Assembly: GCF_018991925.1 (NCBI RefSeq)
Contig: NW_024726322.1
Location: 1 to 64,000, forward strand
Length of the DNA: 64,000 bases
From: Homarus americanus
Lineage: Eukaryota; Arthropoda; Malacostraca; Decapoda; Nephropidae
Reading direction: 5' to 3'
A program made the translations under genes and the position numbers. The notes under the pieces were generated by a model, which was given only the letters and a program-made list of their open reading frames with translations, was not told the origin of the DNA and ran no database searches. Each line of letters opens with the position of its first letter. Within the stretch, counting starts at the first letter, position 1. This document shows, in pieces, positions 42,393 to 53,400 of the stretch.

Positions 42393-43359
42393 ACTCCCAG
42401 GTACACCTCTAACACTCCCAAGTACACCGCCGAACAATCCCAGGTACACCACTGCCAGCACTGGTGCACCTCAGACACTGCCAGGTACCCACCACACTCC
42501 CAGGTACACCTCAGACCTCCCAGGTACACCTTTGACTCCGGCAGGTATGCCTCTGACACTCCCAGGTACCAACCTCCCAGGTACACCTCGATACTCCCAG
42601 GTACACCTCTGACACTCCCAGGTACACCACTGACACTCGCCAGGTACTCCTCTGACCTCCCTGGTACACACCAAGCACTCCCAGGTATACCACTGACACT
42701 CACAGGTACACCTCTGGCATTCCCAGGTACACCTCTGCCACTCCCAGGTACAACTCTGACACTCCGAGGTACACCGCTCAACACTCCCGCAGTACACCAG
42801 ACACTGCCAGGTACACCTCACACACTCCCAGGTACACCTCAGACACTCCAGGTACACCTCAGAACCTCCCAGGTGCACCTCCTGACACTCCCAGGCACAC
42901 CTCTAACATTCCCAGGTACACCTCAGACACTCAAGGTACACCTTCGACCTCCCAGGTACACCTCTGACAATCCCATGTGCACCACCCAACCTCCCAGGCA
43001 CCTCAGACACTCCCCATACACCTCTGCTCCCAGGTACCTCAGACACTCCCAGGTACACCTCAGACACTCCCAGGTACACCTCAGACACTCCCAGGTACAC
43101 CTCCGACACTCCCAGATACTCATCTGATGCTCCCAGGTACTCCTCTGACTCTCCCAGGTACAACACTTACACTCCCAGGTACACCTCTTGACCTCCCAGG
43201 TACCACCTCGGCCTCTCCCAGGTACATCTGATACTCCCAGGTATATCCTGTTCTCCTAGGTACCATGACACTCATAGGTACACCGCCCCACATTGCCAGG
43301 TACCAATGAACCTCCCAGGTACAACACTACACTCCCAAGTACCTCAGACACTCCCACCT

Positions 43360-43690
43360 CTGACTCTTCCAGGTACACCACTGACACTCCCAGTTACAAC
43401 CTCAAGTACACCTCTGACACTCAGTGCTCTCTGATGCTCCCAGGTCACTCCCCTAACCTCCCAGGTACACCTCTGGCCTCCCAGGTACACCTCTGGCACT
43501 CCCAGGTACCCCTGACTTGCTCCCAGGTACACTCCAGGCCTCCCAGGTACCCTCTGACATCTCCAGGTACCTCGAACACTCCCAGGTACACCTCAGACAC
43601 TCCAGGTACACCACTGACACTCCCAGGTACACCCTGACACTCCCAGAGTGCACCTCAGACACTCCCAGATACAGCTCTGGCTCTTCCAGG
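43360..43690 (+). repeat. Paired marker block, spacing 317 bp
   Basis: CTGACTCTTCC at 43360 and its variant CTGGCTCTTCC at 43677, one HOR period after the pair at 41131 and 41455. In this copy the ACCAAT unit after the first member is missing, so the block has lost material. Confidence 0.72.
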
Positions 43691-43899
43691 TACCTGTGGC
43701 CTCCCAGGTACACCAGCCAACACTACCAAGTACACCTCCTGACACTCCAGGTGCTCTCCTGATGCTCCCAGGTACTCCCCTGACACTCCCAGGTACACCT
43801 CTGGCTTGCTCCCAGGTACGTCTGACACTCCCAGGTTACCCCTCTGACCTCCCAGGTACCTCAGACACTCAGGTACACCTCTAACACACCCAGGTAAAC

Positions 43900-44638
43900 T
43901 TCTGTCACTCCCAGGCACCTCTGACCTCCCAAGAGTACACCATGACACTCCCAGGTACACCACTTGACACTGCCAGGTGCACCTCAGACACTGCCAGGTA
44001 CACCCACCACCTCCCAGGTACACCTCAGACACTCCCAGGTACACCTTTGATTCCGGCAGGTATACCTCTGACACTCCCAGGTACACCTATGACACTCCCA
44101 CCTCCGATACTCCCAGGTCCACACCTCACAACTCCCAGGTACACCACTGACCTCCCAGGTGCTCCTCTGACACTCCCTGGTACCACCAAACACTCCCAGG
44201 TATACCACTGACACTCCCAGGTACACCTCTGGCATTCCCAGGTACCTCTGCCACTCCCAGGTACAACTCTGACACTCCGAGGGTACACCGCTGACACTGG
44301 TACCTCCAGACACTGCCAGGTACACCTCACACACTCCCAGGTACACCTCAGACACTCCCAGGTACACCTCAGACACTCCCAGGTGCACCTCCTGACACTC
44401 CAGGCACACCTCTAACATTCCAGGTACACCTCAGACACTTACAGGTACCTTCGACTCCCAGGTACACCTCTGACAATCCCATGTACACCACTGACACTCC
44501 CAGGTACTCCCCTGACTCCCAGGTACACCTCTGACACTCCCAGGTACGTCTGACACTCCCAGGTGCCCCTCTGACCTCCCAGGTACACTCCAGACACTCC
44601 CACGTGCACCTCTAACACACCCCAGGTAAACTTCTGTC
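43900..44638 (+). repeat. Paired TTCTGTC marker, spacing 732 bp
   Basis: TTCTGTC occurs at 43900 and 44632, the second instance of the 715-732 bp pair, 2229-2246 bp after the first. The accompanying TTTGATTCCGG unit lies near 44046, with a degraded partner near 44770. Confidence 0.7.
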
Positions 44639-45462
44639 CTCCCAGGTACACCTCTAACACTCCCAAGTACACCGCCCAGCAATCCCAGGTACACCTCTGA
44701 CACTGCCAGGTACACCTCAGACACTGCCAGGTACACCCACCACACTCCCAGGTACCTCAGACACTCCCAGGTACACCTGACTCCGCAGGTATCCTCTACA
44801 CTCCCCAGGTACACCTATGACACTCCCAGGTACACCTCCGATACTCCCAGGTACACCTCTGACCTCCCAGGTACACCACTGACACTCAGAGTACTCTCTG
44901 ACACTCCTGGTACCTACGCTCTCCCAGGTATACCACTGACACTCCCACAGGTACCTCTGGCATTCCCAGGTACACCTCTGCCCTCCCAGGCCTACTCTGA
45001 CCTCCCAGGTACACCGCTTCAGCACTGCCAGGTACACCTCAGACACTCCCAGGTACCACCTCACACTCTCCCAGGTACACCTCAGACACTCCCAGGTACA
45101 CCTCAGGCACTCCAGGTGCACCTCTGACACTCCCAGGCACCTCACTTCCCAGGTACCTCAGACACTCCAAGGTACACCTCCGGCCCTCCTCTAAGATACT
45201 CATCTGATGCTCCTGTACTCCTCTGACACACTCCCAGTACAACAACTTACACTCCAGGCACACCCTGACACCCCAGGCACACCTCTGGACACTCCCCAGG
45301 TACACCCTGATAATTCCCCAGGTATATCCCTGTCACTCCTAGGTACACCGAAGGACACTACAGGGTACACCGCCGGGACATTGCCAGGTACACCAATGAC
45401 ACCCCAGGTACAACACTTAGCACTCCCCAAGCACACACCCCAGACACTCCCCAGACACACCC

Positions 45463-45791
45463 CTGACTCTTCCAGGTACACCGCTGACACACTCCCCAGG
45501 CACACCAATGACACTACCAAGCACACTCCTGACACCTGAGGTACCCTCTGATGCCCCAGGTACCCCTAACACCCCAGGCACACCCTCTGACACTCCCCAG
45601 GCACACCTCTGACACCCCAGGCACCCCCTGACACCTAGGCACACCAGACACCCCAGGCACCTCTGACACCCCAGGCACACCAGACACCCCACACCCCAGA
45701 CACTCCCCAGGCACACCAATGACACCCCAGGCACACCCCTGACACTCCTGGGGCACACTCCCCAGACACCCCAGACAGCTCTGACTCTTCC
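45463..45791 (+). repeat. Paired marker block, spacing 318 bp
   Basis: CTGACTCTTCC occurs at 45463 and 45781, followed by ACCGCTGACAC and by ACCAATGACACTACCAAG or ACTACTAAG. This is the third consecutive copy of the pair in the 2.2-kb HOR, now in CAC dialect. Confidence 0.78.
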
Positions 45792-46015
45792 AGGTACACC
45801 GCTGACACCCCCAGGCACACCAATGACACTACTAAGCACACTCCTGACACTCTGAGGCACTCCTCTGATGCCCCAGGTACTCCCCTGACACCCCTGGTGC
45901 ACACCTCTGGACACTCCCAGGCACACGTCTGACAATTCCAGGTTACCCTCTGACACTCTACACACCAGACACCCCAGGCACACCTCTAACACACCCAGGC
46001 AAATCCCCTGTCACC

Positions 46016-46749
46016 CCAGTACACACCTCTAACACTCCCCAAGCACACTGCTGACACTCCCCAGGTACACTGCTGACACTGCAGGTGTCTCAGACACTGC
46101 CAGGTACACCCACCACACCCCAGGCACACCCTCAGACACCCCAGGCACACCTTTTGATTCCGGCAGTATACCCTGACACTCCCCAGGCACACCTATGACA
46201 CTCCCAGGTACACCTCCGATACTCCCAGGTACACCTCTGACACTCCCCAGGGTACACCACGACACTCTGGTACCTCTGACACCCCTGGCACACACCAAAC
46301 ACCCCAGGCATACCACACTGACACCACACAGGCACACCTCTGGCATTCCCCAGGCACACCCCTCTGCCACCCCAGGCACAACCTGACACCTGAGGCACAC
46401 TGCTGACACTGCCAGGCACACCTCAGACACTGCTGCACACCACACACCCAGGCACACCAGACACTCCCCAGGCACCTCAGACACCCCCAGGCACCCCCTG
46501 ACACCCCTGTAAGCAATACCCCAACATTCCCCAGGCACACCAGACACCCCATACAGGTACACCTTCGACACTCCCCAGGCACACCTCTGAATCCCATGCA
46601 CACCACTGACACTCCCAGGCACCCCCTGACACTCCCCAGGCACACCCTGACACTCCCAGGCACACGTCTGACTCCCAGGTTACCCCTCTGACACCTGGTG
46701 TACACTCCAGACACCCCACGTACACCCCACACCCAGGTAAACTTCTGTC
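46016..46749 (+). repeat. Paired TTCTGTC marker, spacing about 727 bp
   Basis: A degraded CCCTGTC near 46016 and TTCTGTC at 46743 form the third copy of the 715-732 bp pair, in CAC dialect. The accompanying TTTGATTCCGG unit lies near 46153. Confidence 0.62.
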
Positions 46750-47270
46750 ACCCCAGGTACACCCCTAACACCCCTGCACACCGCTGACAATCCCAGGTAC
46801 ACCGCTGACACTGCCAGGCACACCTCAGACACACAGGCACACCCACCACACTCCCAGGCACACTCAGACACCCCAGGTGTCATCTTGATCTGCATGCGCC
46901 CCGACACCCCAGGCACACCTGGCGACACTCCCAGGCACACCGGGATAATTCCCCAGGCACACCCCTGACACCCCAGGCACACCACTGACACTGCAGGTAC
47001 TCTCTGACACTCCCCTTGCACACACCAAACACCCCAGGTGCATACCACTGACACCACATACACCTCTGGCATTCCCAGGTACACCTCTGCCAATTCCAGG
47101 CACAACCCCTGACACCTGAGGCACACCGCCGACACTGCCAGGCACACCCCTCAGACACTGCCAGGCACACCACACACTCCCCAGGCACACCCCAGACACC
47201 CCAGGCACACCTCAGACACTCCCAGGTGCACCTGATGACCCCAGGCACACCTCTAACATTCCCCAGGTAC

Positions 47271-50100
47271 ACTTCAGACACCTCAAAGGTACACCTGACA
47301 CTCCCTCCCAGGTACACCTCTGACAATCCCATGTACACCACCCAACCTCCCAGGTACACCTCAGACACTCCCTAGGTACACCTCTGACACTCCCTGGTAC
47401 CTCAGAGCACTCCCAGGTACACCTCTGACACTCCCAGATACTCCTCTGAGAACTCCCTGGTACCTGACCTCTCCCAGGTACCCTCATGCCTCCCAGTACA
47501 CCTCAGAACCTCCAGGTACACCTCTTACCACTCCCAAGTACCTGGCCAACCTCCCAGGTACACCTCTGGCAGTCCCAGGTACACCTCCTGACACTCCCAG
47601 GTACTCCTCTGACACTCACTGGTTCACCTCTGGTCTCCCAGGGCCACCTCTGATACTCCCAGGTACACCTCTGACCCTCCCAGGTACTCCTCTGATGCTC
47701 TGGGTTGCTCCTCAGACACTCCCAGGTACTCTGACCTCCCAGGTACACCTCCAGACACTCCCAGGTACACCCTTGACCTCCCAGGTACCTCCGACTTCTC
47801 CCAGGTACACCTCAGACACTCCCAGGTACACCTCTGACACTGCCAGGTACACCTCTGACACTCCCAGCTACACCTCGACACTCACGGTACACCTCCGATA
47901 CTCCCAGGTACACCCCTGACACTCCCAGTTACAACCCTGACACTCCCAGGTACACCTCAGACACTCCCAGGTACACCTCTGACACTCCCTGGTGCACACG
48001 TGACACTCCCAGGTATACCTCGCCTCCCAGGTACACCTCAGACACCCAGGTACACCATTGACACTCCCAGGTACACCTCTGGCACTCCCAGGTACACCTC
48101 AGACACTCCCAGGTACACCTCAGACACTCCCAGGTACCTCTGACACTCCCAGGTACACCTCAGACACTCTCCAGGTACACCTCTGACACTCCCAGGTACA
48201 CCATTGACACTCCCAGGTACACCTCTGGCACTCCCAGTGCACCTCAGACACTCCCAGGTACACCTCAGACACTTCAGGTACACCTCTGACACTTCAGGTA
48301 CCTCTGACACCAGGTACACCTCTGACACCTCAGGTATACCTCTGACACTCCCAGGTACACCTTCGATACTCCCAGGGTACACCTCTGACACACCCAGGTA
48401 CCACTGACACCGGCAGGTACACCTCTGACACTCTCGAGGTACATTTGACCTCCCAGGTACACCTCCGATACTCCCAGGTACACCTCTGACACTCCCAGGT
48501 ACACCGCTGACACTCCCAGGTACACCTGACACTCTCAGGTACACCTCTGACCTCCCAGGTACACCTCAGACACTCCCAGGTACCTCTGACACTTCCAGGT
48601 ACCTCTGACACTTCCAGGTATCTGACATTCCCAGGTACACCAATGAGACTCTAGGTACACCTCTGGCACTCCCTGGTACACCTCTGACACTCAGGTACAC
48701 CTTGACACTCCCAGTGTTCAGGCACTCCGAGGCCACCTCTGACACTCTCAGGTACTCCTCCTGACTCTCAGGTAGCATCTGTCCTCCCAGGTACACCTCT
48801 GACACTCTCAAGTACACCTGACACTCCCAGGTACCTTGACACTGCCAGGTACACCTGACACTGCCAGGTACCCTCCACACACTCCCAGGTACATCTCAGA
48901 CACTCCCAGGTACACATCAGACACCCCAGGTGCACCTCTGACACTCCCAGGCACACCTCTGACATTCCCAGGTACACCTCAGACACTCAGGGTACACCTC
49001 TGACACTCCCAGGTACCTCTGACACTCCCAGGTACACCACTGACACTCCCAGGTACACCTCAGACATTTCCAGGTACACCACTGACTCTCCCAGGTACCT
49101 CAGATACTCCCACGCCTCTCCCAGGTACACCTCAGACACTCCCAGGTACACCTCTGACACTCCCACATGCACCCGACAATCCGAGGTACACCCTTGACAC
49201 TCCCAGGTACACCTCCGACACTCCCAGGTACCACAACTCTCCCAGGTACACCTCTGACACTCGCCAGGTACACCTCTGACACTCCCAGGTACACCTCCGA
49301 ACACTCCCAGGTACACCTCCGATACTCCCAGGTACACCTGACACTCCCAGTTACACCCTGACACTCCCAGTTACACCTCTGACACTCCCAGGTGCACCCC
49401 TGACACACCCAGTTACACCCTGACCTCCCAGGTAGCACCTCTGACACTCCCAGGTACACCTCTGACACTCCCTGGTCACACGTGACACCTCCCAGGTTTA
49501 CCTCTACACCCAGGTACACCTCAGACACTCTCAGGTACACCTCTGACACTCCCAGGTACACCATTGACACTCCCAGGTACACCTCTGGCACTCCCAGGTA
49601 CACCTCAGACACTCCCAGGTACACCTCAGACACTCCCAGGTACACCCTTGACACTCCCAGGTACACCTCCGACACTCCCAGACACTCATCTGATGCTCCC
49701 AGGTACACCTCTGACACCCCAGGTACACACTTACACCCCAGGTACACCTCTGATACTCCCAGGCATACCCCTGTCATTCCTAGGCACACCGCTGACACTC
49801 CCAGGTACACTGTGACACTTGCACACCCCCAAACTCCCAAGTACACCTCAGACACTCCCAGATACACCTCTGACTCTTCCAGTACACCTCTGACACTCCC
49901 AGGTACACGTCTGACACTCCCAGGTACCCTCTGACACTCCCAGGTACACCCAGACACCCCAGGTACACCCTCTGACACACCCAGGTAAACTTCTGTCACT
50001 CCCAGGTACACCTCTGACATTCCCAAGTACACCGCTGACACACCCAGGTACACCGCTGACACTGCCAGGTACACCTCAGACACTGCCAGGTACACCCACA
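47271..50100 (+). repeat. 21-bp minisatellite, TAC dialect, right block
   Basis: GGTACACC units resume after the CAC island. The stretch 49530-49680 is a run of nearly perfect 21-mers including the ACCATTGACAC and CTCTGGCACTCCC units that also occur together near 21140, 34840, 38085 and 48200. No gene-like sequence. Confidence 0.93.
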
Positions 50101-50465
50101 CCACACCCCAGGCACACCTCAGACACTCCCAGGCACACTCTGACACCGGCATACCTCTGAGACTCCCAGGCACACCTCTGACACTCCAGGTACACCTCAG
50201 ACACTCTCAGGTACACCCCTGACACTCCCAGGTACACCATTGACACTCCCGGTGCCACCTCTGGCACTCCCAGGTACACCCCAGACACTCCCAGGTACAC
50301 CAGACACTCAGGTACACCTCTGACACTTCCAGGTACACCTCTGACACTGCCAGGTACACCTCTGACACCGCAGGTATACCTCTGACACCCCACACCTCTG
50401 ACACTCCCAGGTACACCTCCGATACTCCCAGGTACACCTCTGACACACCCAGGTACACCACTGAC
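50101..50465 (+). repeat. Transition zone, TAC to CAC dialect
   Basis: CAC units at about 50100-50165 give way to about 300 bp of TAC units, and then CAC units take over from about 50466. The alternation shows that a dialect can switch within a few hundred bases. Confidence 0.65.
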
Positions 50466-53400
50466 ACCCCAGGCACTCCTCTGACACTCCATTCTGTGCA
50501 CACACCTCAGACCACCACAGGCACACCTTCGACACCTCCAGGCAACCTGACACCCATGCACACCACTGACACCCCCTGGTGGCACACCCCCCCACACACC
50601 CCACACACCCCTGCACCCCAGTGCACCCAGACACTCCTAGGCACACCCCTGACACCCTGGCACACCACTGACACCCCAGGCACACCCCCTGACACACCCC
50701 GATACCCTCTGACACCTCTCTGGCACACACCCGACACCCCAGGCACACCCCACACACCCCCAGGCACACCCCAGACACTCCCCAGGCCACCTTACACCCC
50801 AAGCACACCACTGACACCCCAAGTTAATTCCTGGGTGCCCCAGGCAGTGTCTCTGACACCCCCAGGCACACCACTGACACCCCAGGCACACCTCTGACAC
50901 TCCCAGGTACATCTCCGATACTCCCAGTTACACCTCCGATAATTCCAGGCACACCTCTGACACTCCCAGGCAATTCTCTGATACCCCTACTGGTTCACCT
51001 CTGACACTCCCAGGCACACTCCTCTTGATACTCCCCAGGCACACCTCTGACCTCCCCAGGTACTCCTCTGATGGTACCCTCTGACACTCCCAGGCACACC
51101 CCTGACACTCCCAGGCACACCCTCTGACATTCCCCAGGCACACCACTGACACTCCAGGCACACCCAGACACTCACAGGCACACCTCTGACACTCCCCAGG
51201 CACACCTCTGACACCCCAGGCACACCACTGACACTCCAGGCACACCAGACATTCCCCAGGCACACCACTGACACTCCCAGGCACACCCCAGATACTCCCC
51301 ACGCACACCCTGACACACACCCCAGGCACACCTCAGACACCCCAGGCACACCTCTGACACTCCCAGGCACACCCCTGACAATCCCAGGCACACCCTGACA
51401 CTCCCAGGCACACCTGACACCCCAGGCACACCACAGACACTCCCAGGCACACCTCTGACACTGCCAGGCACACCTCTGACACCCCAGGTACACCTCTGAC
51501 ACTCCCAGGCACACCTCGATACTCCCAGGTACACCCCTGACACTCCCCAGTTACACCTCTGACACTCCCAGGTACACCCCTGACACACCCAGTTACACCC
51601 CTGACACTCCCAGGCACACCTCTGATACTCCCAGGCATACCTCTGACACTCCCTGCACACACGTGACATCCCCCGGCATACCCCATACACCCCTGGTCCC
51701 CCCAGACACTCCTCAGGCACACCTCTGACACCCCAGGCACACCATTGACACTCCCCAGGCACACCTCTGACACCCCAGGCACACCCTCAGACACTCCCAG
51801 GCACACCCTCAGACACCCCCAGGCACACCTCAGACACCCCAGGCACACCCCATTAACTCCCAGATACTCATCTGATGCCCCAGGCACCCTCTGACACCCC
51901 AGGCACAACACTTCACACCCAGGCACACCTCTGACACCCCCAGGCACACCTCTGACACCTCCAGCACACCTCACACTCCCCAGGCACACCTCTGACACTC
52001 CCAGGTACACCTCTGATACTCCCAGGTATACCCCTGTCACCCCAGGCACACCGCTGACACTCCCAGGCACACGAATGACACTCCCCAGGCACACCCCTGA
52101 CACCCCAAGTACACCCCAGACACTCCCAGATACACCTCTGACTCTTCCAGGCACACCTCTGACACTTGCACGTCTGACACTCCCCAGGCACCCCTCTGAC
52201 ACTCCCCAGGTACACCCAGACACTCCCAGGCACACCTCTGACACACCCAGGTAAACTCTGTCACTCCCCAGGCACACTGGCTGACACACAGGTACACCGA
52301 CAATGCCAGGCACACCACCACACTCCCCAGGCACACCCCAGACACCTCCCAGGCACAATCCTGACACCGGCAGGCATACCCTCTGAGACCCCAGGTACAC
52401 CTCTGACACTGCAGGCACACCCCAGACACCTCAGGCACACCTGACAATCCCAGGCACACCATGACACCCCAGGCACACCTCTGGCACCCCAGGCACACCC
52501 AGACACTCCCCAGGCACACCCCAGACACCCCCAGGCACACCCCTGACACCCCAGGCACACCCCAGACACTCAGGCACACCCCCTGACACCCCAGGCACAC
52601 CATTGACACCCCAGGCACCCTCAGGCACCCCAGGCACACCTCAGACACCCCCAGGCACACCAGACATCCTCAGGCACCTCCTGACACTTGCACACCCCTG
52701 ACACTGCCAGGCACACCTCTGACACCGCAGGTATACTCTGATAATCCCAGGCCTCTACCCCAGGCCACCTGATACTCCCCAGGCACACCTCTGACACACC
52801 CAGGCACACCACTGACACTCCCAGGCACCCTCTGACACCCCTGGCACACACCAAACACTCCCAGGCACACCACTGACACCCACAGGCACACCTCTGGCAT
52901 TCCCCAGGTACACCCCTGACACCCCCAGGCACACACCTCAGACACTCCCCAGGCACACCTCTGACACCTCCAGACACCTCTGACACTGCCAGGCACACTC
53001 TGACACCGCATAATTCTCCTGACACCCCAGGCACACACCTCTGACACCCAGGCACACCTGACACAGGCACACCCCTGACACACCCAGGCACACCACTGAC
53101 ACCCCAGGTACCTCTGACACTCCCCTGGCACACACCAAACACCCTGCACACCACTGACACTCACAGGCACACCCCTGGCATCCCCAGGCCAACCTGCCAC
53201 CCCAGGTACAACCTGACACTCCAAGGCACAACGCGACACTGCAAGGCACACCCCAGACACCCCAGGCACACCCCACACACCCCAGGCACACCCCAGACAC
53301 TCCAGGCACACCCCAGACACTCCCAGGAGCACCTGACACTCCAATGCACACCCCAACATTCCCCAGGCACACCCCAGACACTCACAGGCACACCTCGACA

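Larger units (their letters stand above)
29601..45240 (+). repeat. 21-bp minisatellite, TAC dialect, central block
   Basis: Long run of GGTACACC units. Some stretches are almost perfect 21-mers, for example 33900-34130, 30765-30840 and 43030-43110; others are broken by AC losses every second or third unit. Carries the start of the 2.2-kb HOR from about 40.9 kb. No gene-like sequence. Confidence 0.93.
45241..47270 (+). repeat. CAC-dialect island about one HOR unit long
   Basis: About 2.03 kb of GGCACACC and GACACCCC units set between TAC blocks. The left edge falls just after the CTCATCTGATG marker at 45199. Its length is close to one local HOR period (about 2.1 kb), and it carries the complete marker order of that HOR. 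A divergent unit at about 46876-46906 (CATCTTGATCTGCATGCGCC) does not match the monomer well. Confidence 0.8.
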
